Assembly (NCBI GenBank): GCA_027488845.1
Contig: JAIYBC010000046.1
Coordinates: forward strand, 84,700-148,699
Length of the DNA: 64,000 bases
Source of the DNA: Verrucomicrobiales bacterium
GTDB taxonomy: Bacteria > Verrucomicrobiota > Verrucomicrobiia > Limisphaerales > UBA9464
Direction of reading: 5' to 3'
Numbering within the stretch: the stretch's first letter is position 1; every line of letters begins with the position of its first letter. The notes below the pieces were generated by a model. It ran no database searches. It was not told the DNA's origin and saw only the letters and a program-made list of their open reading frames with translations. Shown here in pieces: positions 18,071 through 28,400 of the stretch. The position numbers and the translations under genes are program-made.

Positions 18071-21000
18071 ATGAACGAGATCACGATCAACTGGAATTCG
18101 ATCCGTCCGCTCAACGGTGGCCGAGACAAAGGCTTCGAGGAACTCTGCTCGCAACTTGCTCGCGCGGAGACACCTGGCGGAGCACGTTTCGTTCGAAAGG
18201 GAACGCCGGATGCGGGTGTCGAGTGCTACGCGGTACTTGCTGACGGGACGGAATGGGGCTGGCAGTCGAAGTACTTCGATACCCTCGGTGACTCGCAGTG
18301 GCAACAGATTGACCACTCCATCGAGACCGCGATCGATAAGCACAAACACTTGGTTCGCTACTTCGTTTGCGTTCCGCTCGATCTACCTGATGCGCGCATC
18401 GAGGGCCGCAAATCCGCGAAGGACCGCTGGGATGAGCACGTAACGAAGTGGCGCGGCTGGGTGCAGGCGAAGAATCGAACCATCGAGTTTGTTTGGTGGG
18501 GCAGCAGCGAGTTGCTCGATCGCCTCGCTCGAATTGAGAACGTTGGACGAGTTCGCTTCTGGTTCGACAAGCGCGGCTTCGACGGATCGTGGTTCTCTTT
18601 GCGTCTCGAGGAAGCCATCAAAGCAGCCGGGCCACGGTACACGCCCGAACTTCACGTCGAGCTGCCGATCGCCGAAGATCTGGATGCGTTCGGGAGAACG
18701 AAGAGGTTTTTTGATCGCGTCAAAGCATTGGCCATCCCAGTAAGGGAGGCCCTTGAGAGGGCCCACCACTCAGAGCATTCTATCGCTGACGCCGAGACTG
18801 CGGCGATGACAAAGAGCCTCTCCGAGGCGGTAAAAATGGTATTGAACGCGCTCGGCGCGATTTCGCGGGTCGCCGCCGGACCACTTCCCTTCACGGGCGT
18901 CGTCGAGAAGATCAAAGCGACCAGTGCGCCCTTACAGGCGCTTGCTGCGCATCTAGAGAAGCGTGCAGCGGAACATGACGCGCGGAAGCCCACGTACGAG
19001 GCTGGCCATGGTCGATACCGTAGGAACCCGTTTCGAGAGCGCGGCTACACCCTACGACTCCTGGACCACGAGCTACGCGATGCGTCTGAGACTTTGCGCC
19101 GCGCCGACGAGTTGGCCGCAAGGAGTACACTTTTCCTGCACGGTAACGCAGGCACTGGCAAGACGCATCTCCTCTGTGACGTGGTAAAGCGACGCGTCGA
19201 GTTACACCAGCCGACTGTCCTGCTGATGGGGCAACGCTTCGTGAGCAACGATGCTCCGTGGCCCCAGGTGTTGCAGCACCTCGACCTCTCCGGTCTCTCC
19301 GCCGAGGAATTCATTGGCGCGCTAGAGGCATCAGCACAGGCGAGTGACGAGCGGGCGCTGATCTTCATCGACGCAATCAACGAGGGCACCGGACGCACAA
19401 TTTGGCCGACTCATTTGGCCGCATTCTTGGCTCAGGTTGGGCGGTCTCCATGGCTTGGCGTTGTTCTGTCGGTGCGCAGTTCGTACGAGGACGTGGTTAT
19501 CCCGACGGAGGTGCGCGAGGAAGCCTTGTTCGTGACTCATCATGGTTTTCGCGAGAACGAGTACGACGCCACGAAGACATTCTTCGTTCACTATGGATTG
19601 GAGCTTCCATCGACTCCCCTCCTCGCGCCCGAGTTCCAGAACCCCCTATTCCTGAAAACGCTTTGCCTTGGCCTTCACAAGCAGGGCGACCGGCGATTGC
19701 CTCGCGGCTTCCACGGAATTTCGGCCGTGTTCAACTTGTACCTCGACACGGTCAACGCCCGACTGGCCCAACAATTAGGCTACGACCCGCGAACGCCGCT
19801 TGTGCGCCGCGCCGTTGATGCTTTCGCGGTAGCGCTAGCAGACGCCAACGAACGTTGGCTGCAGCGTGAACGGGCGGCCCAGGTCGTTGACACGCTTCTT
19901 CCGAACCGAGACTTCGAGCGTTCGCTTTCTCGCGGCCTCGTCCTTGAAGGCGTCCTTGCCGAAGATTCCCTTCTTCGCGACGGAACGAACCATCATGACG
20001 TCGTCTACATCGGGTATGAGCGCCTTGCCGATCACCTCATTGCGAAGGCCCTCCTCGACAAAGTGCCCGCGCCACCGAACTGGGCCACCGCCTTTTCCGC
20101 AAATGGCGTCCTTTCAGCTGTGGTTGCAGACGAAGACATCCCGCCCGGACTGCTTGAGGCCCTGTTCATTCAGGTCGCCGAACGAACCAAGACTGAACTA
20201 CTTTTGTTTGCCCCGCAGATGGCGTCGCGTTGGGGAACCGGTCACGCCTTTCGCCAGAGCCTCATTTGGCGGAGCAATAATGCCTTTTCCGAGGCCACGC
20301 AGAAGGTGCTCAACGATCTCTCCAGGAACGAACACGAATTGCACGAGACGCTGGATGTCTTGATCACCGTAGCGACCGTTCCGGATCACCCGCTTAACGC
20401 GATCTATCTGGATCGGCGGCTGCGCAGAGATGAGATGGCAGATCGTGACGCGTGGTGGAGCACCTACCTGTTCAGCGCATGGGAGAGTCAAGGTGCGGTC
20501 GATCGAATTGTCGACTGGGCATGGGCCGTTGGGGACACGGTTCTTATTGCCGACGACACGGTGGACCTCTGTGGCACTGCGCTCGCGTGGATGCTCACGA
20601 CCTCTCAACGCTTCCTACGCGATCGGGCGACAAAGGCGCTCGTCAATCTCTACACGGGTCGACTCGATGGCATGGTCCGCTTGGTCGATCGTTTCGCGGG
20701 TGTAAATGACCCGTACGTTGCCGAGCGTATCTACGGCATCGCGTATGGAGTCGCGATGCGCAGCCAGGATACCGCCGCCGTCGATGCCCTCGCCGCTTCC
20801 GTGTATCGCCACGTGTTCGAGTCGGGGAATCCGCCTCCGCAAGTCCTTTTGCGGGACTATGCTCGAGGCGTGGTGGAGCGCGCCCTTCATCTCGGCTCGA
20901 CGATCGCAATGGACGCGGCTCTCTTTCGCCCTCCGTACAAGAGCGAGTGGCCGTCCATCCCGTCTGAGGAGGACGTCAAGCCGCTGCTTCCGGATTGGTT

Positions 21001-22744
21001 GAAGGGCTCTCACGACAGCGGTGAGCTTGAGTGGAGTCGCAATGCCATCGGAAGGTCGGTAACGGAGTTCGGTGACTTCGCGCGCTACATCATTGGCACT
21101 AACTCGTCAGCTGGGTCTCGTGCGTATCTTTCCCTCCGACTAGACGAGCCGACGTGGACGCCGCCTCCTAGTCCTGCAGCGCAGTTGGCTGCGCTTGTCG
21201 CCGACCTCTCCAACGATGAGCTGTCAGCATGGAAGGCTTTCGAGGTGGCGGACCGCTACTATGCGGCGGCCCACGACCAGTTCGTACGCAAAGCATTCGA
21301 TCGGCTAGAGGGGACCGACGGCCAAACTGTGATCGACCTGTCGAATCACGAGGCGCCCGAAGCCGAAACTGAGAAGGATTACCCGCCCGAGCATGCCTCT
21401 CTCAGGACGGCCAGAGACTCGGCCGAGATTAGGCTAAAAACGAGCCTTTCCGCGGAACACGCGGCTCGTTTGAACGCGATCAGAGACGCCAAGGAGAATC
21501 ATCACCCCGCCAGCCTACCACCCAGCTTCGATCTCCGCCAAGTGCAGCGCTACATCCTAAAGCGCGTCTTCGATCTTGGCTGGACGGTCGATCGATTCGG
21601 GCACTTTGATCGCATCATCGTGCGCAACGACGGACGCGAGGCGAACAAGCCCGAACGCATGGGCAAGAAGTACCAGTGGATCGCCTACCACGAGATGATG
21701 GCGTTCCTCTCAGATCATTTCCAGTATCGGGAAGAGTTCCTTGAGGATGGCCGCCATAGCTATAAAGGGCCGTGGCAGGAACACCTGCGCGACATTGATC
21801 CCTCATGCACTCTGCGCGCTCTTCCTGGCGGCACTTCTTGGGACGGGCACGCGGCCGCTTGGTGGTGTCCTGCCCCCTACGCCGCATGGGGAAATGGTGC
21901 GAGCCCAAATGACTGGATTGCGAGGGTCGACGACCTACCGCGGTTCGAGGACTTGCTCGTTTGTGTGAATCCTAAGGATGGGTCGCGCTGGTTGAACGGG
22001 CACGGTTTCTTCAATTGGAAGGAAGCAGCGCCACCGGATCAACGCCCAACCGACGTGGCGCGGGGCGAACTTTGGTTCATCGCGAACGCCTACCTTATTC
22101 GAAAGTCGGACACGGACGCCTTCCTGAAATGGGCCGAGACGGTCGACTTTATGGGGCGTTGGATGCCAGACCCGCCTCGCGTCACTAGGATGTTTCTCGG
22201 TGAGCATGGTTGGGGGCCAGCATCTCGCTACTTCCAGAACGCCTACTATGGCGATGGAGGTTGGATCCAGCCTCCGCATAGGTGTCCCGTGCGGATTCGA
22301 CAAGTCGCCGTCGAGTATATCAAGGAGGCTAACGATTTCGACTGTTCGGTAGATGCCGGCTATACGCTTCTACTTCCCGCGGAGGAGGTGATGACAAGGC
22401 TCGGCCTTCATTGGACGGGTCGCGATGCCGAGTTTACCACGTTATCGGGTCGACTTGTGGCGCAGGATCCAACGGCGAGCTCTCCAGGGCCGAGCGTTCT
22501 GCTCCTTCGAGCAGACGCTTTACAGGATCTCCAGCATAGCGAAGAAATTACTCTTTGCTGGGCAGTCGTAGGCGAGAAGCAAGTCTTGAACGCGAGCGGC
22601 ACCCGACCACACACCCCGTCGCTACGACTGTCGGGCGCTTACGTTCTTGAGGGAGAAAAGCTGAGGGGTTTCGTGAAAAGGATGCTGGATGAGTATATGC
22701 CTGATGGACTACGACTCATCGACACCTATCGGAGCGAGCGGTGA
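18071..22744 (+). CDS. Nuclease-STAND NTPase, Avs-like defence protein
   Basis: 1557 residues from ATG at 18071. N-terminal 170 residues form a PD-(D/E)XK-like nuclease of Mrr flavour: FEELC (22-26), Asp47 in GTPDAGVECY, and Gln65-x-Lys67 in WGWQSKYF. After a helical linker comes a STAND/P-loop NTPase: Walker A GNAGTGKTHLL with the glycine at about residue 358 and Walker B ALIFIDAINEG with the acid at about 434. The remaining 900 residues are a helical, probably sensor, region without catalytic motifs. Size and order match antiviral STAND proteins (AVAST/Avs), in which the C-terminus binds a phage protein and the nuclease destroys DNA; Avs4 also has an Mrr-like domain, but the exact type is not proven. 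Flanked on both sides by copies of a methyltransferase fragment. Confidence 0.8.
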   Translation: MNEITINWNSIRPLNGGRDKGFEELCSQLARAETPGGARFVRKGTPDAGVECYAVLADGTEWGWQSKYFDTLGDSQWQQIDHSIETAIDKHKHLVRYFVCVPLDLPDARIEGRKSAKDRWDEHVTKWRGWVQAKNRTIEFVWWGSSELLDRLARIENVGRVRFWFDKRGFDGSWFSLRLEEAIKAAGPRYTPELHVELPIAEDLDAFGRTKRFFDRVKALAIPVREALERAHHSEHSIADAETAAMTKSLSEAVKMVLNALGAISRVAAGPLPFTGVVEKIKATSAPLQALAAHLEKRAAEHDARKPTYEAGHGRYRRNPFRERGYTLRLLDHELRDASETLRRADELAARSTLFLHGNAGTGKTHLLCDVVKRRVELHQPTVLLMGQRFVSNDAPWPQVLQHLDLSGLSAEEFIGALEASAQASDERALIFIDAINEGTGRTIWPTHLAAFLAQVGRSPWLGVVLSVRSSYEDVVIPTEVREEALFVTHHGFRENEYDATKTFFVHYGLELPSTPLLAPEFQNPLFLKTLCLGLHKQGDRRLPRGFHGISAVFNLYLDTVNARLAQQLGYDPRTPLVRRAVDAFAVALADANERWLQRERAAQVVDTLLPNRDFERSLSRGLVLEGVLAEDSLLRDGTNHHDVVYIGYERLADHLIAKALLDKVPAPPNWATAFSANGVLSAVVADEDIPPGLLEALFIQVAERTKTELLLFAPQMASRWGTGHAFRQSLIWRSNNAFSEATQKVLNDLSRNEHELHETLDVLITVATVPDHPLNAIYLDRRLRRDEMADRDAWWSTYLFSAWESQGAVDRIVDWAWAVGDTVLIADDTVDLCGTALAWMLTTSQRFLRDRATKALVNLYTGRLDGMVRLVDRFAGVNDPYVAERIYGIAYGVAMRSQDTAAVDALAASVYRHVFESGNPPPQVLLRDYARGVVERALHLGSTIAMDAALFRPPYKSEWPSIPSEEDVKPLLPDWLKGSHDSGELEWSRNAIGRSVTEFGDFARYIIGTNSSAGSRAYLSLRLDEPTWTPPPSPAAQLAALVADLSNDELSAWKAFEVADRYYAAAHDQFVRKAFDRLEGTDGQTVIDLSNHEAPEAETEKDYPPEHASLRTARDSAEIRLKTSLSAEHAARLNAIRDAKENHHPASLPPSFDLRQVQRYILKRVFDLGWTVDRFGHFDRIIVRNDGREANKPERMGKKYQWIAYHEMMAFLSDHFQYREEFLEDGRHSYKGPWQEHLRDIDPSCTLRALPGGTSWDGHAAAWWCPAPYAAWGNGASPNDWIARVDDLPRFEDLLVCVNPKDGSRWLNGHGFFNWKEAAPPDQRPTDVARGELWFIANAYLIRKSDTDAFLKWAETVDFMGRWMPDPPRVTRMFLGEHGWGPASRYFQNAYYGDGGWIQPPHRCPVRIRQVAVEYIKEANDFDCSVDAGYTLLLPAEEVMTRLGLHWTGRDAEFTTLSGRLVAQDPTASSPGPSVLLLRADALQDLQHSEEITLCWAVVGEKQVLNASGTRPHTPSLRLSGAYVLEGEKLRGFVKRMLDEYMPDGLRLIDTYRSER

Positions 22745-22959
22745 AGTGCACTGCACCCATCCGAGTACTCATCGCCCAAGTCAAGCCAAAGAGCCATTTG
22801 AGTTGACGAGCCGACCAGCAACCGGTTGTTGCGGATGGGCCGCAAGCTTACCGCCGCTGAACCGAAACCATTCCTAGTCCACCAGTCGAAGCGATCATCC
22901 TACCCAGGAAGTAGAGACTGAGACCCATGGGGGGGCGGCGTACGCATACGAAACCGGCG

Positions 22960-23219
22960 CACTTGGCGTTCTCGGCGTACGCGCATGAATCCAAGGCGAA
23001 CGAGAATTCAGCGTGGAGGGCGTCGAAAATCCGCTGCGGCGTGGGCCAGTCGTCGGTGGCGGAGGAGAAGGGAAGAGACTAATCGCGATTCGACATGCCT
23101 TGCAGCATCCCTTTGAGCGAATGAAGCGCGTAAAGGAGCAACACGAGAGGAGGTCCAGAGCAATCGCGATTGGAGAAGTGACTAGTCTTCCAGGCGCCAC
23201 CGGAAACAGCGAGGAACCG
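22960..23219. repeat. Long direct repeat flanking STAND gene 1, right copy (second broken methyltransferase)
   Basis: Second copy of 17762-18018. In the minus-strand reading it would start at ATG 23096 (MSNRD), but codon 6 is TAG (23081-23079), and the similarity ends near 22950 after AENAKC, so it is a dead fragment. The Cys codon TGC replaced by TGA in the left copy is intact here. The palindromes AATCGCGATT are at 23081-23090 and 23162-23171. The flanks 22745-22959 and 23220-23434 show no gene. Confidence 0.85.
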
Positions 23220-23434
23220 CTTTTGAACCCCAACAAAGAACCCAAAAGCCTCCCACGGATTGCTCCGAAGGAGGCCGCCACCTCGACCAGCCCACAAAAA
23301 CATTCGCCAATTTGAAACCAATGCTTTTGTGGACCGTTTGGGAGTTGCGGCATACAACCCTGCCGAGTAAGATGCCGCAACTGAGATGAGGATCCAGGGA
23401 AAGTCGATCCGAGTCAACGTCTTTTCGAATTCTT

Positions 23435-24298
23435 ATGTCGTCATTAGTCGCATGGATTGGGGTAGACCAACGCGGCCCATCTTCAGCGTATATTGCAACA
23501 GACAGTCGAATATCGTGGTCATCCGGCGATAAAATATCAGCCAAATGGGACCATGGTCGAAAAGTATTTGGCGGAAGACATTCCCCGGAACTCTTCGGAT
23601 ACGTTGGCGATGTTCTCTCCCAGTCAATGATTCTCGGACAAATTTCAGATCTGCCGACTTCCAACAGCCAATCAATCACTTTTGAATCCATCGACCAGCG
23701 ATTTGAAGATGTAGGCAAACTGATTGAAAGCTCAATCAAACCATTATCCACCCCACACACAGGCGACGCTAAAATTATTCATGTAATTAGAATTGCAGAA
23801 GGAATGGAAACACGATTCGCATGCCAGTCAATTGAATGGATGAAGAACAAATGGATTCGCACAAGAGTCAATATCCCAACCTCCTCTGAGATTATTGTTG
23901 CATGCGGTTCTGGTGCCGAACACGTTTTGAGCTGGAAAATGCGATGGAATAGCTCAATGGGTCACCCAACCAGCCGAGCTATCTTTAGCGCATTCTGCGA
24001 CTCCATTGAGGCTGACTCCGATAAGTTTTCCGGTGGATTTCCACAGCTTTACTCCCTACACAGAAAGGGCGGCGCAAGGCCGATAGGAGTGTTCTACAAT
24101 GGACAATCCAGCATATTGGGATTAAATATTTCTGAAGGCATATTACCCTCACTTGATTTGGATTGGCGAAACCCGCTCTTCGAAAGATGTGATCGACTGG
24201 GCAATCTACTGAAAGGCACCCAAAGACATTCCAAACCAATGGAGCTAAGGAATTCAGGTCAAGCTTCCGAACCGAGCAGACCGTTTTTCGAGTCTTAG
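23435..24298 (+). CDS. Proteasome/HslV-like Ntn-hydrolase fold protein
   Basis: 287 residues from ATG at 23435; no clear ribosome-binding site. The start MSSLVAWIGVDQRGPSSAYI followed by ATDSRISW closely follows the proteasome beta/HslV pattern (T-T-x-V-x, then A-x-D-x-R-x-T). After Met removal Ser1 could be the N-terminal nucleophile, with Asp22 and Arg24 at the places of Asp17 and Arg19, and GRKVF may supply the active-site Lys. Two further segments (FGYVGDVLSQ, ACGSGAEHVLSW) fit the beta-strand and helix pattern. The coding region is clearly AT-rich against the host, a sign of transfer. Lies between the two STAND genes. Probably a cytoplasmic peptidase-like enzyme or a catalytically altered relative; the role in the island is unknown. 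Confidence 0.6.
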   Translation: MSSLVAWIGVDQRGPSSAYIATDSRISWSSGDKISAKWDHGRKVFGGRHSPELFGYVGDVLSQSMILGQISDLPTSNSQSITFESIDQRFEDVGKLIESSIKPLSTPHTGDAKIIHVIRIAEGMETRFACQSIEWMKNKWIRTRVNIPTSSEIIVACGSGAEHVLSWKMRWNSSMGHPTSRAIFSAFCDSIEADSDKFSGGFPQLYSLHRKGGARPIGVFYNGQSSILGLNISEGILPSLDLDWRNPLFERCDRLGNLLKGTQRHSKPMELRNSGQASEPSRPFFES

Positions 24299-24442
24299 GA
24301 GCCCTTCGATGATATTGGCTGCGCGCGAGCGAACTTCCATGGCGTGTAGAGCAGCGAGCCGAACCTAGTTCTACTTTGTTATGAACAGTGTGGACAAGGC
24401 TTTGAGCGTTGAGCTAGAAGACTTGAGTGTCTGGCGGACATA

Positions 24443-24700
24443 GAAACGCCAACACGAGATTCGAAGAAGCAACTTCTGCAAGGCGCGGACAACACCGCGC
24501 CAAATAAAAATGCCCTCCAATCGTTCCGAGGGATCGGCCGACGCCTGACCCAGTTCATGTCCGGGTACTCGGATTACTTCGTGGTTCGCGGCAATGACGT
24601 GGGCAAATCGGCCCGTGACTACATGTCTGGGCTCCTGGGCACGGCCCTGAGGCAAGCCAGATCCTATACAACGTTTGTTTCAGACGGCGGAAGGATTACG
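24443..24700 (+). pseudogene. Probable IS701-like transposase N-terminal remnant
   Basis: A plus-strand frame reads LQSFRGIGRRLTQFMSGYSD then YFVVRGN..., SARDYMSGLLGT. This pattern (helical start, R-L-x-x-F, then Y-x-x-GLL) recalls the N-terminus of IS701-type transposases. No DDE core and no terminal inverted repeats were found. The surrounding 24299-24695 otherwise holds no gene. Weak call. Confidence 0.35.
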
Positions 24701-25319
24701 TGTCAAGCGGAACTTCGTCCCACGCTTCCTTGCTCAACGACCAGTCCAAAGCTCGCCGCCGTTCAATGACAACGTAAGGCCTCAGGTTTCCTGGCGGACG
24801 TTTGCCGGCGAGTTCTGATTGCCGGATTGCCCAATGAAGGCAGTACGCCAGGTCACAAGTTGCGACAACTCGCTCTTGGGCGCGCGGATTCGCCTTCTTG
24901 CGGAAGTCGGCGCTGCTCTGGTTCTGTTTCAGATTAGGAAGCATCATCACGAAGCGGCTGTCGCAGTCCTTGGCGAAGTCCAGTTCGTTGGCAATTCCCA
25001 TCGCCCAAGCAAGCGCCCACATTCCTTCTACTTGCACCTTGAAGCGGTCAGGGTGTCCCGTGGATTCAAAGATAAAACACCTCTCTTTCTCGCTGAGGGA
25101 GTCGGTCAAATCTTCTTGATTCAACCAAGCGATAGCCTTTGCTTTGTCGAATCCGTAAGCAGTCGCCGCAACAGCATTCATCACCAAGATTCGCGTAATT
25201 GCCTTATCGGCGCTTCGCATTTCAAGTCCAGTGTCCAGCAGCGGCAGCGACGCTGACACGTCCACCCCAAGCCGTTTCGCCGCTTGGATTGATTGGTCGC
25301 GGATTAGTTTAAGGTCCAT
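24696..25319 (-). CDS. DUF4272 domain protein
   Basis: 207 residues from ATG at 25319, chosen for GGAG 6 nt upstream; an earlier in-frame ATG at 25409 lacks support. It follows the DUF4272 pattern: RDQSIQAAKRLGVDVSASLP near the start, RSADKAITRILVMNAVAATA, then FESTGHPDRFKVQVEGMWAL AWAMG in the middle and ATCDLAYCLHWAIRQSELAG with VVIERRRALDW near the end. The family is found in scattered bacteria, often near toxin or immunity genes, and has no known activity. No signal peptide. Downstream of and on the same strand as STAND gene 2, with a GC hairpin between them. Confidence 0.75.
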   Translation of the reverse strand: MDLKLIRDQSIQAAKRLGVDVSASLPLLDTGLEMRSADKAITRILVMNAVAATAYGFDKAKAIAWLNQEDLTDSLSEKERCFIFESTGHPDRFKVQVEGMWALAWAMGIANELDFAKDCDSRFVMMLPNLKQNQSSADFRKKANPRAQERVVATCDLAYCLHWAIRQSELAGKRPPGNLRPYVVIERRRALDWSLSKEAWDEVPLDT

Positions 25320-25427
25320 AGTTTGCTCCAAACCCTCCGATGGTTCCGGGCAATCGATGCAAGATCGGCTGTAGTGCCTGCGCGCGGTGCTCACTTCTCG
25401 CCGATCCATCTGACGTGTCCCTTGTGG

Positions 25428-25444
25428 CGCCCCCCTAGGGGGCG
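25428..25444. terminator. GC-rich palindrome between STAND 2 and DUF4272 gene
   Basis: CGCCCCCCTAGGGGGCG forms a short perfect or near-perfect hairpin just beyond the stop of the second STAND gene (25453, minus strand). There is no T-run, so termination is uncertain. Confidence 0.3.
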
Positions 25445-25452
25445 TAGGAGAT

Positions 25453-28400
25453 TCAAAGGTCGTCTACGTTCGCTGGGAACATGTTCCGATTCATCTCCGC
25501 ATCTCGAATTTCATAGCGAACAATAGCATTGTAGAATGGTTCCAAAATGACGTCACCTGCGAAACAATGCGCTAGCCTTTCAGCTTCTTCTCGAATATAT
25601 CTATATTGAGGGTCAAGCTGGTTGTTCGAGTAGCTTCTCCCAGCCCCACATGCGGAGTGCAAAAGCACATGAAACAATTCTGTATGAACCCCAAGAGCGT
25701 GAGAGCGAGTTAGAATCTCCCTCACTAGATCATGATATTGAAATACAAACCGCGAACCACTTGTGGCAGGAATCTTGGCTGCAAGAACAAGTTCCGAGCC
25801 AGTGAAGCACTGAGACACAATGCCTCCGATTCGGATAGTCCGTGTTTTGGAATCAGAATCGATCAGGGCCCTGACCAGCGCAAGGTAGGCATCGGAATAC
25901 TGTCCGGCGTTGGTTGCATTTTTCCATTGCACAGCAATCTCCTGATCGAGAAATGATGGATCACCAAAATCCCCCACGCCAGGAAGCGTTCCGGAACCGA
26001 GTCGGAAGAGTACATTGGAATCACTCGACGCCGATGACTGAGTCAAATCCCGGAATAGATTATAGGTTTGCCTCGGGTAAAGCTTTGCTATTTTATCAAG
26101 ACTATTTTCAACTTCCGCGGTTAAAGAAAGGCAAAAGGCCCCAACATTTTTAAGCGACTTTTCAATCAAATCCCAATTCAGCCGACCCATGTGATTCTTG
26201 CAAAACTGCTCTAATGACAGAATGACCTCTTTAGCCCCTTTCTCTGTCTCCGGGACTAGGCGGCTGAGCAACTCCAAGCCCCAGCTTGACTCACTAACCA
26301 GGTAGTGTCCTAGCACCCATGCAACGGTACAAAGAACATCCTCTTCGTCTCGATCAGCGCAAAGATCCATTGATGTGCGATCCACCGCGCTAAGTCCGCC
26401 ACCATGAAATCCTTTCAATCCGAGATGTTTGATCAGCGAACACACCTGTCCAATTCGTCCTACTTCAGGCAATCGATAGAGGACTTGTGTGTAGATGTCC
26501 GAAGCCGCTTGACTGACCGGCCCAAGAACGGCCCCAAGATCGTAGTCGAAGTCGGTTGCTTCGCTGGAGCATAGTTCACGCAAGAGCGCTTCCCCCCAAG
26601 CGTGCGACTTCAACGCAAGAAGGTTCAACGCTACGTCTGGCTGAACTGAGAGTCCGGCTTGCCGAAGTACTTTATTTTCCTGTCGCAAGAAACTCAGGAA
26701 AGCGTTAGCAGTTGTAAAGCGAGCGGCCGCGTCTTCGACTACTTCGCGGCAAAACTTTCTCCAAACCTGTTCGCAATTCTTATAATCATCTAGCCCAATA
26801 TCAGAACGCCCATCTTGAATTTCATCATGGGCTGCAGATGCAATTACCCTCGCAAACCTGAGTTCAAAAGTGTCAGGAATACTCGAGAGCACTTTCGCGC
26901 AGGCATCGACGAACGCGGAGTCTTTGTCATATTTTATAATATCACGGAGCTGCTGCCGAATCACGAACTGGATGGTGTGTGAGCTTTGGTTGGCTAGAAT
27001 TGTTGTTTTGAGTGCATCAAGCGCTTCAAGCCGCGCGGGGCGCCACTCGTCCCAGTTTGCTTGTCCGGCTTCTAGGCGATAACGAGGGAAAAACCGTTCG
27101 ATCCCTGCTCTTAAGACACGCAGGGCCGGAATCACCAATTGAAGGTCGCCAGAGTAGGCGAATTGTTTGGCAATAGTCAGGGCCCTGTCTCGAAACGGTT
27201 TAGTTCGTTCAGCCGAAAGCGGAATTGATTGGAAATGAACGGTTTTTCCGGTATGCCAACTGCGCTCGGCGACGCGGGCGAAATACGAATCAAGGAGTGC
27301 TGGTAGAAGCCACGGTTCCTTCCTAAGCCGGTTGATCGAGCTTTCATTGGAAAGTTCCTTTTCCAACCAGGCAATCACTGAACTTGGACCGTGATGTGGC
27401 TCAACCGAGAACTTTGCGACACTTGAGATTATCCCAATTGGCGAATGGTCCAAACTGTGGTTGGGATGCGGTTGCTTCGAATCAAGCTGCCACAGGAGGT
27501 CCAACGCATTGCGAGCTAGATTGGGGTGCCACATGACGATCGGCTTCATCATCGAAGGCAAGGAATCCAACATTGCTTTTCGATGGCCCAAGTATTTGGA
27601 TTCTTCGGCGGCAGAGCTTGGATCCAGCGTTGATCTCAAAGCAAGCTCTGCAAGTTCAAGCGTTCTTTCGGGCTGAAATACGCCGAATGCGCTCCATTCG
27701 TTTATTAACTCTCGTCTACCCCACCAAGTTGAGGATTGGAACCGACAGATGAACTCCGACCAGACTGGATCGAAGAAGGAGTTTTTGGCTTTGCGCTTTG
27801 AACGGCTCTCCCAATCGGCTTGGGCGAGATTGCGGAGAAGCGCTGGGAAATCTTTGCCCGGCAGTTTGGCTATAATTGAGCTGAGAAGCGGTGAAGTACG
27901 CCCATTTCCATCGAGGCAGAAATTAAGAGCAACGGCATCGGCGAAGAGGTCGGGATACAACCGAATTCCTTCGGCGTTTTCCGCTAGAAGGCCAGAAGCC
28001 AGAAGTAAATCCATGTCCTCCGCTACATCGAGCGCAGAGCATTCAACGATTTCGCCAGCTTTCTGGAGTAGCTCGTTAGTTCGAGGTGTCGGGGAGATCA
28101 GTGCAATAAAGCGGATTAGACGTCGAAGTCTATCCCGTTTTACTTCCGCTTGAAGGCGAAGAAACTCATCCTGAAACCCTTTAAAGACCAGTTCACGAAA
28201 GGTCTCTTCGTTCGTCATCGCCTCGGGAATGGATCCAGAGTTGATGAGTGCTCCACCCAAAACCACTAGAAGGGGACAGCGATCAGCTAGAGCAGCCAAT
28301 CGCGGGACGTGAAGTTGCTTGGAACTGTTGAGAACATTATGAGCTAATGACTCGATTTCGCCTCTACTCCAACGGGGAAGCTCAAGAGGTTTCAGAATAC

